Assembly: GCA_900766975.1 (NCBI GenBank)
Contig: CAAFXO010000030.1
Coordinates: 1 to 17,612 of the forward strand
DNA length: 17,612 bases
Direction of reading: 5' to 3'
Source of the DNA: Bacteroidales bacterium
GTDB taxonomy: Bacteria; Bacteroidota; Bacteroidia; Bacteroidales; Muribaculaceae
Every line of letters starts with the position of its first letter. Position 1 is the first letter of the stretch. The notes under the pieces were generated by a model that saw only the letters and a program-made list of their open reading frames with translations, did not search any database and was not told the origin of the DNA. This document shows positions 1 to 6,446 of the stretch, in pieces. The position numbers were made by a program, and so were the translations under genes.

Positions 1-1
1 A

Positions 2-32
2 CAAAGATAATAAAAATTTGTGATATGGCAAA
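2..32 (-). promoter_or_regulatory. Possible Bacteroidales promoter firing leftward out of the window
   Basis: On the minus strand TATCTTTG (9 to 2) fits the Bacteroidales -7 box TAnnTTTG, and TTTG (32 to 29) lies exactly 19 bp upstream as a -33 box. It would drive a gene beyond the left edge. The -33 box falls in the stem of a hairpin, and the served gene cannot be seen, so this may be chance. Confidence 0.3.
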
Positions 33-64
33 GCCCCGGCTTGAGAAAGTCGAGGCTTTGTTTT
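29..64 (+). terminator. Rho-independent terminator of a gene lying left of the window
   Basis: The arms at 29-42 and 47-60 pair over 13 of 14 positions (one G-U, one mismatch) around the loop GAGA, followed by TTTTATGTTTTA. This is a strong intrinsic terminator shape. It shows that the stretch before about position 120 is intergenic in character, even though an open frame runs through it. Confidence 0.6.
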
Positions 65-88
65 ATGTTTTAAAGCAGGTTGCAAAAG

Positions 89-118
89 GAGGGTGCATCA
101 GAATTTTGATACACCCTC
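89..118. other. Hairpin, possibly a minus-strand terminator
   Basis: GAGGGTGCATCA (89-100) pairs with TGATACACCCTC (107-118), 11 of 12 positions with one C-A mismatch and a 6-nt loop. There is no T-run on the plus strand. On the minus strand the stem is followed by CTTTTGC, so termination of leftward transcription is possible. Confidence 0.4.
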
Positions 119-468
119 ATCATCTCGGCATTTATACTCAAGCCTTCACCTACTGCTTCGAATGGGGCGGAACGGGTGAGATCGGTGGACGGCCGAGAGG
201 CACGATCTGGGATCGTTGTCAGTATGGAGCCGGCATAGAATATGGCTACTCACTTCCCGTGGCACGCCGACTAAACATAGAATTTGATTTGGCTGTTGGT
301 TACGTTGGTGGCCAATACTGGAAATTTGAACCGTTAGGAGAGCTCAATTTGTGGCGAGCCACCAAGCAACGTCACTACTTTGGGCCGACGAAAGTAGGTA
401 TAAATCTGGTATGGCTGATCGGTCGTGGCAACGTGAATGAGCGAAAGAAGAAAGGAGGGAGCCGATGA
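119..468 (+). pseudogene. 5'-truncated DUF3575 gene (outer-membrane-type protein remnant)
   Basis: The frame is open from an ATG at 25, but only the part from about 121 looks like the DUF3575 family: the GAGIEYGYSLPVARRLN and YFGPTKVGINLVW signatures near its C-terminus are typical. DUF3575 proteins in Bacteroidales fimbrial clusters usually begin with a signal peptide and a further section of roughly 80 residues, both missing here. The 5' part of the frame instead crosses two hairpins and has no signal peptide. I infer a deletion that removed the promoter-proximal half and joined the remnant to an intergenic terminator region. The end overlaps the next gene by four bases (ATGA), the normal operon arrangement, with the Shine-Dalgarno AAAGGAGGGA of that gene inside this frame. 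A short protein from the ATG at 25 could still be made; I consider it unlikely to be functional. Confidence 0.5.
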
Positions 469-1469
469 AGCGACTGATCTTTATAATCGGAGCGATATGG
501 CTACTGCTTTCTTCCTGCCGGCACATACCACTCGACGATATCGGTGAAGAACGTATGTCGGTAAGAGTGGTTTATGACTGGGTGAACGCACCCGAAGCTA
601 ACCCGAAGGGTATGTCGATCTTCTTCTATCCCGAAGATGGAGGATACCCCTACCGCTACGAGCTGAAGCGTGAGGGTGGCGAAGTTAAACTGCCTGTGGG
701 ACGCTATCGGATCATCACCTATAGCAATGACTCCCACTCAACAGAGCAGAGTGATCTCAATAATTTCGACAAGCATGTGATCTTCAACTATGACTGCGAT
801 CTGCTTCGTCCGGTGAATGGAGTTGCCTCTCGCAATCTCTTAAATCGACTCAACCTTAACGAACCGGTTCTCTTCGCACCGATGGAGCGAATGTGGGGAT
901 GTTCGGAGCTTAAAGCGGAAGTGCTGAATATCGAGGAGGAGCAGGTGATCACCCTTTACCCTGACAAATTGCTTTGCGACTATAAGGTAACTTTCACCAA
1001 TGTGGTGAACATAGACTCGCCGATGTGGATGTGTGCTTCGCTGTCGGGACTCTCCGATGCAATCTATATGGGAACATGCAGCGTATCTGAGCAGAGTGCC
1101 ATCTTCCCCTTCCTCTGCGAGAGGGTAGATGACAAGACGGTGGAGGGTACATTCCTGACCTTCGGCAACTGCGAGTCGGTACTTAAAGAGCACAAGGTGC
1201 GACTGATAGTCTATGCCAAGCGCTATGTGCTTGACGAGACCGGTGAACCAAAGTTAGATGAAAACGGGAAGAAGATCATCACCTCCGACTACTTTGTCTA
1301 TGATGATGAAAAGATGGTGGTGACGACACAGGTCGATGAGGCTGAAGATCGCTGGAATGTCCATATCATCATCGACGGGATAGAGCTACCGGAGCCGGTA
1401 GGGGATGGAGGAGGTATGTCGATAGATGTCGGCAACTGGGATACAGAAGAATGGGTTATAGAAGCCTGA
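465..1469 (+). CDS. DUF5119-family lipoprotein, fimbrial accessory
   Basis: A 334-residue protein beginning with a lipoprotein signal peptide: MKR, a hydrophobic run, then LLLSSC with the lipidated cysteine at residue 18. The early YDWVNAPEANPKGMSIFFYP stretch (residues 38-57) is characteristic of DUF5119 proteins, which in Bacteroidales sit immediately upstream of fimbrillin genes. The protein probably resides in the outer membrane, and a role in anchoring or assembling the fimbriae encoded next is inferred from position only; no enzymatic motif is visible. The start is set by AAAGGAGGGA at 451-460, five bases before the ATG, which overlaps the preceding frame by ATGA. Base composition is more balanced than in the AT-rich fimbrillins that follow. 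The gap to the first fimbrillin is 69 bp without a visible terminator, consistent with one transcript. Confidence 0.75.
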   Translation: MKRLIFIIGAIWLLLSSCRHIPLDDIGEERMSVRVVYDWVNAPEANPKGMSIFFYPEDGGYPYRYELKREGGEVKLPVGRYRIITYSNDSHSTEQSDLNNFDKHVIFNYDCDLLRPVNGVASRNLLNRLNLNEPVLFAPMERMWGCSELKAEVLNIEEEQVITLYPDKLLCDYKVTFTNVVNIDSPMWMCASLSGLSDAIYMGTCSVSEQSAIFPFLCERVDDKTVEGTFLTFGNCESVLKEHKVRLIVYAKRYVLDETGEPKLDENGKKIITSDYFVYDDEKMVVTTQVDEAEDRWNVHIIIDGIELPEPVGDGGGMSIDVGNWDTEEWVIEA

Positions 1470-1538
1470 AAGGGTGGAAGATAACCTACTAAATAGAAAT
1501 AACCAACAAAATTACTAACTAAACAAAAAAAGACACTT

Positions 1539-2726
1539 ATGAAAAAACTTCTATTAGGAGCGGTGGTGTTAGCGATGCTGGCGAGCTGCTCAAATGATGA
1601 AGAAGGTGCTCTTCGTCCGAAGAGTGACCAGATAGGTTTTTCGGGAGTCTTCTCGAACACCTTGACCCGAGCCGCCAACGGTTTCTGCAACAACAATAAA
1701 CCCCAGACCTTCGGCGCAACAATGTGCTATGAGACAGTAGCTGGAAGCAATGACTTTACAAAAGTGGCTTTCACAAATAGAAAATTCACAACTACAGACT
1801 TTAATATTTGGGATGCTGAGACAGGTATAGTTAATTGGCCTCAACAATTATACAAAAATTCTGAAAACACATTCAAAGTGTGGGCATACACAATCCCTTC
1901 ATACGGATTTAATGGTTCATTCACTCATGCTTATCCTACGGATCCAACAAAAGAATATTACCAGGTAGGTTATTCAGTACCAACAAATGTAGCTGAACAA
2001 GAAGACTTATGTGTTGCTGCTTACGTTGGTACACGTGGTGAGATGACAACCATTCCCTTGAACTTCAAACATATCTTATCACAACTTGATTTTGCTGTAA
2101 AAAATGGTGATGCAACAACACAGGTGGAGGTAGCGGCATTGAAAGTCATGAATGTAAAGGGTAAAAGTGCTACACTCAAGTTCCCGACTAGCACAACCGG
2201 AGTTGGAACCAATAACCATAGCACCGGAACTTCTTATGGATCATTTGGAGGAGCTGCTGTATGGGTAAAAGAGGCTACAATTGACACATACGAACTGACA
2301 TTTGATGGCATGACACAAGTAGCCGGAAATCAGACAGTAGCTTTGTCTGCAACTACATCTGAAGAATGGGCTGTTAACTCAATGTACCTCTTACCGCAAA
2401 CTGCTTTAAAATCAAAAGATTTCACAAAAACAAGCACAACTGCACCTGCCGAAGGTACACCCTGTATTGCCGTTAAACTGAATATTTGGAATAGATGTGG
2501 CTCAACACTCAATAAAGATACCGATGTTCTTCTTTTCGGTGAAAAGAATGTCGGCACATGGGTTTATATTCCTCTCCCCAACGATGTTTGGGCTATGGGC
2601 AAAAGATACCACTATACACTTGTTGTAAAAGGCTATACGGGCGGTTTAGAAAAAATATCTCTTTCTTGTACAGTAGATGATTTTGCAGATGCTGATTATC
2701 AATATGAGATAAGTACATCATGGTAA
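1539..2726 (+). CDS. Fimbrillin family lipoprotein (FimA/Mfa1-like pilin), copy 1
   Basis: A 395-residue predicted surface pilin. It has a lipoprotein signal with lipobox LASC (Cys17) followed by SNDEE. After a short prosegment comes TLTR-AANG; Arg44 matches where FimA-type pilins are matured by an arginine-specific protease (Arg46 in P. gingivalis FimA), allowing strand-exchange polymerisation after lipid-mediated export. The body is rich in beta-prone Thr/Ser/Val segments, as in the Mfa-like fimbrillin family, and ends with an acidic strand (VDDFADADYQYEI). It shares the GFCxxNKPxxxxxxxC pattern after the cleavage site with the next gene, so the two are paralogues. The first ~200 bp, encoding signal and prosegment, are visibly more GC-rich than the rest. 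Whether this is the shaft or a minor tip subunit cannot be told from sequence. Confidence 0.8.
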   Translation: MKKLLLGAVVLAMLASCSNDEEGALRPKSDQIGFSGVFSNTLTRAANGFCNNNKPQTFGATMCYETVAGSNDFTKVAFTNRKFTTTDFNIWDAETGIVNWPQQLYKNSENTFKVWAYTIPSYGFNGSFTHAYPTDPTKEYYQVGYSVPTNVAEQEDLCVAAYVGTRGEMTTIPLNFKHILSQLDFAVKNGDATTQVEVAALKVMNVKGKSATLKFPTSTTGVGTNNHSTGTSYGSFGGAAVWVKEATIDTYELTFDGMTQVAGNQTVALSATTSEEWAVNSMYLLPQTALKSKDFTKTSTTAPAEGTPCIAVKLNIWNRCGSTLNKDTDVLLFGEKNVGTWVYIPLPNDVWAMGKRYHYTLVVKGYTGGLEKISLSCTVDDFADADYQYEISTSW

Positions 2727-2744
2727 TTTAATAAATCAATAGAA

Positions 2745-3917
2745 ATGAAAAAATTAATTTACATAGCATTAGCAGTATTAACATTGGCTGCATGCTCCAA
2801 CGAAGATGATTTCAATAAATCGTCTAATCAAAAAGCAATAGGATTTAAAACATCCATCAATGCAGACACTCGTGCCAATTCAGGTTTCTGTCAAATAAAC
2901 AAGCCTAACGAAATACAGGTTTGGTCTTGCGTTCCTAATGAGACCGGCTTTAAGCCTTATTTTGAAAATGAGGCATACAAGTTTAACAATTCACTTTCTT
3001 TGTATCTCGCAAAGAATGAGAATTATCGCTATTGGACCGGTTCGGATATGTATTTCTTCGCATATTCTGTTGATAGAGATAACAATGGCAATAGCAAAAA
3101 TATTAGCAATATTGGTTGGACCAGTGATGGATCACTTCTTGAATGTGATTATACAAATCCTATGGAGCCCCAAAATCAATATGACTTCATTTATGCAAGC
3201 TCTGGAAGGTATGGTAATAATGGGTGGGGGACTGCAAGTGGCTTCTATTATGCATCTTTATACTTCCGTCACGCTTTATCTCAAATAGAATTTAAAGCAA
3301 AAACAACTTCAGGAGAATTATATGTTGAGATCGTAGAAGTAAAATTAACAAATGTAAGAACAAAGGGCCATTATACATTCCCAACAAGTACAAGTGGAAG
3401 TTACTCAACTCACGATTCGCCAAGTGTAGGGAATGTATACCAAAATGATAGAGGTGTTTGGTCAAACGTAACAGGTACAGGCAACTGTAAAGCGACCTTT
3501 GAACCTATTGGTTTTGTCATGAGTGATGGAGTTGTTTCATTAACAGAAGTAGATACTGAGAAATTCGGTGAAGGACAAAATGTAAATGGAACAAATACTG
3601 AGGATCAAAAGGAGTTTAATAACAATACAATGTATATGATTCCTCAAGATGCTTTTAAAACCAGTAACATTGTTGTAAAAGCTAAAATTTGGGAAATGTC
3701 AGACCCATCTAAAGGGCACCAGGCTACTGATACCCAAATCTTCCCAGACCCGGAATTATCAAGCGACTATGCAGAAATTTCATTTGGCATTCCCAATAAT
3801 TGGATTGAAGGTAAAAGACACGTCTATACCTTAATTTTCAGGAAACCTAATAGATTATCATTCAGCGTCAATGTTGATGACTACGATTTGAACTCTAATG
3901 AAGTTGTGACTTACTAA
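2745..3917 (+). CDS. Fimbrillin family lipoprotein (FimA/Mfa1-like pilin), copy 2
   Basis: A 390-residue paralogue of the preceding fimbrillin, 18 bp downstream and so co-transcribed. The lipobox is LAAC (Cys18) followed by SNEDD, and the maturation-like site is DTR-ANSG at Arg43. The GFCQINKP stretch mirrors GFCNNNKP of copy 1, and the C-terminal NVDDYDLNSNE corresponds to VDDFADADYQY of copy 1. The mature portions are otherwise clearly divergent, with different loop sequences, as expected for antigenically variable pilins or for shaft and accessory subunits. The gene is AT-rich throughout. It is the last gene of the operon: a strong terminator begins 92 bp after the stop codon. Confidence 0.8.
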   Translation: MKKLIYIALAVLTLAACSNEDDFNKSSNQKAIGFKTSINADTRANSGFCQINKPNEIQVWSCVPNETGFKPYFENEAYKFNNSLSLYLAKNENYRYWTGSDMYFFAYSVDRDNNGNSKNISNIGWTSDGSLLECDYTNPMEPQNQYDFIYASSGRYGNNGWGTASGFYYASLYFRHALSQIEFKAKTTSGELYVEIVEVKLTNVRTKGHYTFPTSTSGSYSTHDSPSVGNVYQNDRGVWSNVTGTGNCKATFEPIGFVMSDGVVSLTEVDTEKFGEGQNVNGTNTEDQKEFNNNTMYMIPQDAFKTSNIVVKAKIWEMSDPSKGHQATDTQIFPDPELSSDYAEISFGIPNNWIEGKRHVYTLIFRKPNRLSFSVNVDDYDLNSNEVVTY

Positions 3918-3931
3918 GGCTTTACCGAGAG

Positions 3932-3968
3932 TATGGGATGGGGAGCTGTTTTGGCGCTCTGTCCCATA
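3932..3968 (+). other. Hairpin in the 3' UTR of the fimbrillin operon
   Basis: TATGGGA (3932-3938) pairs with TCCCATA (3962-3968), with additional GAGC/GCTC pairing inside. It lacks a T-run, so it is more likely an RNA-stabilising 3' structure than the terminator, which lies downstream. Confidence 0.35.
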
Positions 3969-4009
3969 TCATCAAGATCCAATATACCAACTATACATAA
4001 GAATGAGAA

Positions 4010-4050
4010 GTGGGGTGTCGCTCGCAAACCGGCGACACCCCACTATTTTT
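4010..4050 (+). terminator. Strong rho-independent terminator of the fimbrillin operon
   Basis: GTGGGGTGTCGC (4010-4021) pairs perfectly with GCGACACCCCAC (4032-4043) over 12 bp around a 10-nt loop, followed by TATTTTT. Confidence 0.9.
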
Positions 4051-4111
4051 GTCTCATACACCACTACCCCACCAAACAATAAAAATAGACGTTCTTTCAA
4101 GTCAAACTTTA

Positions 4112-4139
4112 AGGAACGCGCTCTAAGGAACGCGCTCTA
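4112..4139. repeat. Two tandem copies of a 14-bp repeat
   Basis: AGGAACGCGCTCTA occurs twice head to tail (4112-4125, 4126-4139). A 12/14 match to its reverse complement lies between umuD and umuC (6407-6420), and its GCGCTCT core recurs at 5602-5608. The repeat abuts the point where the toxin-like gene on the minus strand loses homology, so it may mark a recombination or deletion junction. Confidence 0.7.
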
Positions 4140-4257
4140 AATAAACCGTTCCTTCAGCCCATTCATGATGAAGGAATTTCTGAGTCACAGAAGTTTTGCC
4201 GGAACCATTCGGCCCAGCTATAACGATTAGTTCTGGTTTTCTACTTTTATCAGCCAT
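4123..4257 (-). pseudogene. Truncated zeta-toxin-like (COG4185) P-loop kinase remnant
   Basis: Reading the minus strand from the ATG at 4257, 44 codons encode KPELIVIAGPNGSGKTS and then QKFLHHEWAEGTVY before an early TAG. The Walker A motif GPNGSGKT (residues 15-22) and the HHEWAEGTVY context match the N-terminus of zeta-toxin/COG4185 ATPases, which normally run to about 190-200 residues. Homology stops at Tyr39, exactly where the 14-bp tandem repeat begins, so the rest of the gene has been lost. Walker B and substrate-binding parts are absent, hence no activity is expected. The start overlaps the stop of the upstream small gene by eight bases (ATGGCTGA), a coupled two-gene arrangement typical of toxin-antitoxin pairs. 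Confidence 0.65.
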
Positions 4258-4459
4258 TTAGGACTTGGTTTATGCGGGTTGACCATTTTGCTTGTGCTAT
4301 TTCAGCCGCTTTATACATTTCATTGAAATAAGCAGAAGTAGCTTTGTTCTGTCTTTCAATGGCATCTTGAGCAACTTCTTTCATCAACTGAGAGAGCATT
4401 TCATCACTCGGCTCAAGTCCTGATATAAACCGATAAGAATTCATTTCTTGTTCAGACAT
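4250..4459 (-). CDS. Small helical protein, probable partner/antitoxin of the zeta-like kinase
   Basis: A 69-residue hydrophilic protein starting MSEQEMNSYRF and ending STRINQVLNG, rich in Glu, Gln, Ala and Lys and probably all helical. I do not recognise a named domain. It sits directly upstream of, and overlaps, the truncated zeta-like kinase, which is where Bacteroidales genomes usually encode a small partner of that kinase, so an antitoxin-like role is inferred. An upstream in-frame TTG at 4483 would add eight residues, but it is the last three bases of a TAACTTTG promoter box (4488 to 4481); transcription should start downstream of it, which favours the ATG at 4459. With the kinase broken, the gene may be a relic under decay, although its own frame is intact. 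Confidence 0.55.
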   Translation of the reverse strand: MSEQEMNSYRFISGLEPSDEMLSQLMKEVAQDAIERQNKATSAYFNEMYKAAEIAQAKWSTRINQVLNG

Positions 4460-4480
4460 AGCGATCACATTATTAGCATC

Positions 4481-4488
4481 CAAAGTTA
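4481..4488 (-). promoter_or_regulatory. -7 promoter box for the small minus-strand gene
   Basis: TAACTTTG fits the Bacteroidales -7 consensus TAnnTTTG and is preceded by GTTG. The same 12-mer GTTGTAACTTTG is found before umuD. No convincing -33 box is seen at the usual distance; the upstream region is very AT-rich. Confidence 0.4.
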
Positions 4489-4555
4489 CAACAAATTTTT
4501 AATATTTTGAGTGTTTTAAAGTAATAAAAACTTTTTTATTCTATTCTTCAAATTG

Positions 4556-4590
4556 AAGGAGCTGTGTCTTGGGCGATGACACAGCTCCTT
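4556..4590 (-). terminator. Terminator hairpin of the SDR gene
   Basis: AAGGAGCTGTGTC (4556-4568) pairs perfectly with GACACAGCTCCTT (4578-4590), a 13-bp stem and 9-nt loop, 18 bp beyond the stop codon of the SDR gene on the minus strand. The following bases are AT-rich but not a clean T-run. Confidence 0.7.
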
Positions 4591-4607
4591 AGAGTGGGCT
4601 TTTAGTG

Positions 4608-5363
4608 TTATTTGCGGGCGACTACGCTGCCGGAGGCTTGGTGGGTGGCGAGGATCAGCACTTCGGCTATTTGCACATGCTTGGGGGCGGAGGCGGCATA
4701 GTAGGCTACGTCGGCGATGTCGTCACCGGTGAGGGGCTTGATCCCTTGGTAGACCGTCTCTGCTTTCGCGGTGTCGCCATGGAAGCGAACTTGGCTGAAC
4801 TCGGTTTCTACCAGACCCGGTTTGAGGTTGGTGACTCTGACGGCACTCTCGGCGACGTCGATACGGAGGCCGTCGGTGATAGCCTTGACAGCAGCCTTGG
4901 TGGCGCAATAAACATTACCTTTGGCGTAGGCGGCATCGCCGGCGACACTGCCGACATTGATGACATGGCCTTCATCGCGAGCCACCATGCCGGGCACGAT
5001 AAGGCGAGTCATGGTGAGGAGCCCCTTGATGTTGGTATCGATCATAGTGTTCCAGTCTTCGGGATCACCCTCATACTCCCGGTCGAGGCCGAGGGCGAGT
5101 CCGGCATTATTGATAAGCACGTCGATCTTCTGCCACTCCGGCTCGAGCGACTCGACGGCGCAGGTGGCAGCTTCAGCATCACGAACGTCGAAGACGAGAC
5201 ACTTCACACGAGTGCCCTCATCTTCGAGACGAGCGCGAAGCGCCTCAAGGCGGTCGGCACGACGGGCTGTAAGTATCAGGTCATAACCGCCTGCCGCAAA
5301 TCGTCTGGCGCAGGCCTCGCCGATGCCGCTGGAAGCACCGGTAATAAAAGCAATCTTTTTCAT
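4608..5363 (-). CDS. SDR-family NAD(P)-dependent oxidoreductase (YdfG-like)
   Basis: A 251-residue classical short-chain dehydrogenase, a normal length for the family. The cofactor-binding TGASSGIG is at residues 8-15, NNAG at 85-88, and the catalytic set is Asn111, Ser139, Tyr152 and Lys156 (YCATK). Arg34-Arg35 after the second beta strand favour NADPH over NADH. The overall pattern (PGLVETEFSQVRFHGD, then KPLTGDDIADV) resembles YdfG-type enzymes that act on 3-hydroxy acids such as serine or 3-hydroxypropionate; the actual substrate is not determinable here. It is cytosolic, with no signal peptide. The gene is GC-rich relative to both neighbours, stands alone on the minus strand, and has its own terminator. 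The ATG at 5363 gives the standard N-terminus directly before the first beta strand, MKKIAFITG. Confidence 0.9.
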   Translation of the reverse strand: MKKIAFITGASSGIGEACARRFAAGGYDLILTARRADRLEALRARLEDEGTRVKCLVFDVRDAEAATCAVESLEPEWQKIDVLINNAGLALGLDREYEGDPEDWNTMIDTNIKGLLTMTRLIVPGMVARDEGHVINVGSVAGDAAYAKGNVYCATKAAVKAITDGLRIDVAESAVRVTNLKPGLVETEFSQVRFHGDTAKAETVYQGIKPLTGDDIADVAYYAASAPKHVQIAEVLILATHQASGSVVARK

Positions 5364-5517
5364 GGTAAATATAGTGTTTAAAAATTATTTATTCAGAATA
5401 TTGGTTTTTACATTTTCACCGCGTGGGATCTCGGTATTGAGGGTGTTCTTGCAACTACCGGCCACATACAGCGAGTTTACTCTCGACAAATTTACGAAAA
5501 AAATTGGTAACAAAGCA

Positions 5518-5553
5518 ACATCGGGCAAAAAAGTGATCTTTTTTACCCGATGT
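5518..5553. other. Long near-perfect hairpin between the SDR gene and umuD
   Basis: ACATCGGG, then an A-run ending in G, pairs with C plus a T-run and CCCGATGT around a 4-nt loop (TGAT): 15 of 16 positions pair. On the plus strand the T-run is inside the stem, so it is not a textbook terminator. In the 370-bp gap 5364-5733 I see no gene, only this hairpin, the repeats that follow and the umuD promoter. Confidence 0.6.
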
Positions 5554-5562
5554 CAAGATTTT

Positions 5563-5598
5563 GACGTTAGGAACGTTAGTGACGTTAGGAACGTTAGT
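5563..5598. repeat. 18-bp tandem direct repeat, two copies
   Basis: GACGTTAGGAACGTTAGT occurs twice without a gap (5563-5580, 5581-5598). Each unit itself contains two ACGTTAG steps. It is directly followed by a GCGCTCT palindrome. Confidence 0.8.
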
Positions 5599-5601
5599 GA
5601 C

Positions 5602-5616
5602 GCGCTCTAAGAGCGC
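5602..5616. repeat. GCGCTCT palindrome, relative of the 4112-4139 repeat
   Basis: GCGCTCT-A-AGAGCGC is a perfect 7-bp palindrome with a 1-nt centre. Its left part with flanks (ACGCGCTCTAAG, 5600-5611) matches the ACGCGCTCTAAG found at 4116-4127. Confidence 0.6.
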
Positions 5617-5660
5617 ACACAGAACCAAGAGGCGACACGCCATATAGAAGACCTTCAAGT

Positions 5661-5712
5661 TACAACTTTTTGAAATTTGTTTTACATTTTTCAAAAAAAA
5701 GTTGTAACTTTG
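5661..5712 (+). promoter_or_regulatory. umuDC promoter with overlapping inverted-repeat operator candidate
   Basis: TAACTTTG at 5705-5712 is a -7 box 21 bp before the umuD ATG. TTTG at 5676-5679 is 25 bp upstream, longer than the usual 19-21, so the -33 assignment is uncertain. Perfect 10-bp inverted arms TACAACTTTT (5661-5670) and AAAAGTTGTA (5697-5706) bracket the promoter, and the right arm overlaps the -7 box. This is a plausible operator for a repressor, possibly the neighbouring UmuD-like protein itself; that is inference. Confidence 0.45.
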
Positions 5713-5733
5713 CTTTCTCTAATACGACAGACT

Positions 5734-6399
5734 ATGACACAGGAAAAGCATTCAGGGCGTGGCGGAGCTCGGCGTGGGGCAGGCCGTCCTCGGAAGGGAG
5801 AGCCGAGCCGGCTCTATAGTTTTCGAGCATCGGGAGATATGGCGGAATTTTTGGATTCACACGAAGATAAGAGTCGTGTGATAAAGGGGTGTATAGCCAA
5901 GGAGATGGCATATAGAAATATTTGTGAGATAGAGGGGGAGGAGAGATGGCCCGACTTGTCGGCGTGGGGCGAGGTGTATGCCGCCACCGATGTCAAGGAG
6001 ATGGAGATACCCTATTTCGACATCGGGATCGTGGCGGGATTTCCGTTGCCGCTCGACAATGATGAGCGGGCGCAGAACATCGAGTTATTGCAGATGTTGT
6101 GTCCCTGTCCGGAGGCGTCATATCTGATACGCGTAGAGGGGAACTCGATGATCGATGCCAACATCCATTCGGGCGACATCGTGATCGTCGACAAGAGCAA
6201 TCGCAATCCGTCGCCGAGCGAAGTGGCGGTGTGCGAGCTGAATGGGGAGTATACCCTCAAGCGCTTCGAGATGCGCGACGGCGTGGGATGGCTGATACCC
6301 GCCAATCCCGACTATCCGGAGATACGCGTCACAGAGGAGGATAGCTTCAGTATATGGGGGACGGTGACCTACGTGATCCATCGTCCGCAGGGGGGGTAA
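5734..6399 (+). CDS. umuD: UmuD-like S24 peptidase with basic, possibly DNA-binding N-terminus
   Basis: A 221-residue LexA/UmuD-type self-cleaving serine protease. The C-terminal S24 domain shows the Ala101-Gly102 autocleavage site (IVAGFPLPLDND), nucleophile Ser138 (VEGNSMIDANIHSGD) and general base Lys176 (YTLKRFEM). E. coli UmuD is about 139 residues, so roughly 80 extra residues precede the cleavage region: an Arg/Gly-rich AT-hook-like stretch (GGARRGAGRPRKG, 10-22), then SFRASGDMAEFLDSHEDKSR, which resembles a short ribbon-helix-helix. The product may combine the polymerase V accessory role with LexA-like repression, an inference. The ATG at 5734 is preferred over one at 5677, because the promoter -7 box at 5705-5712 lies between them. 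umuC follows after 47 bp. Confidence 0.85.
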   Translation: MTQEKHSGRGGARRGAGRPRKGEPSRLYSFRASGDMAEFLDSHEDKSRVIKGCIAKEMAYRNICEIEGEERWPDLSAWGEVYAATDVKEMEIPYFDIGIVAGFPLPLDNDERAQNIELLQMLCPCPEASYLIRVEGNSMIDANIHSGDIVIVDKSNRNPSPSEVAVCELNGEYTLKRFEMRDGVGWLIPANPDYPEIRVTEEDSFSIWGTVTYVIHRPQGG

Positions 6400-6406
6400 T
6401 TGTATT

Positions 6407-6420
6407 AAGAGCGCATTCCT
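6407..6420. repeat. Inverted, degenerate copy of the 14-bp repeat
   Basis: AAGAGCGCATTCCT matches the reverse complement of the 4112-4139 unit (TAGAGCGCGTTCCT) at 12 of 14 positions. It lies in the umuD-umuC gap, just before the umuC ribosome-binding site. Confidence 0.45.
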
Positions 6421-6446
6421 TAATTTTTTTGGAGGGGGACTGAGAT

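Noticed and set aside
4460..4483. TTG start for the small minus-strand gene
   Set aside because: The TTG is the end of the TAACTTTG promoter box, so it would lie upstream of the transcript start.
4605..5381. Long plus-strand open frame of 258 codons opposite the SDR gene
   Set aside because: It is the antisense of a clear SDR gene with all catalytic motifs; the translation shows no family resemblance and arises from GC-rich codon bias.
5677..5733. Upstream ATG extension of umuD by 19 codons
   Set aside because: The promoter -7 box at 5705-5712 lies inside the extension, and the added residues do not look like the family N-terminus.
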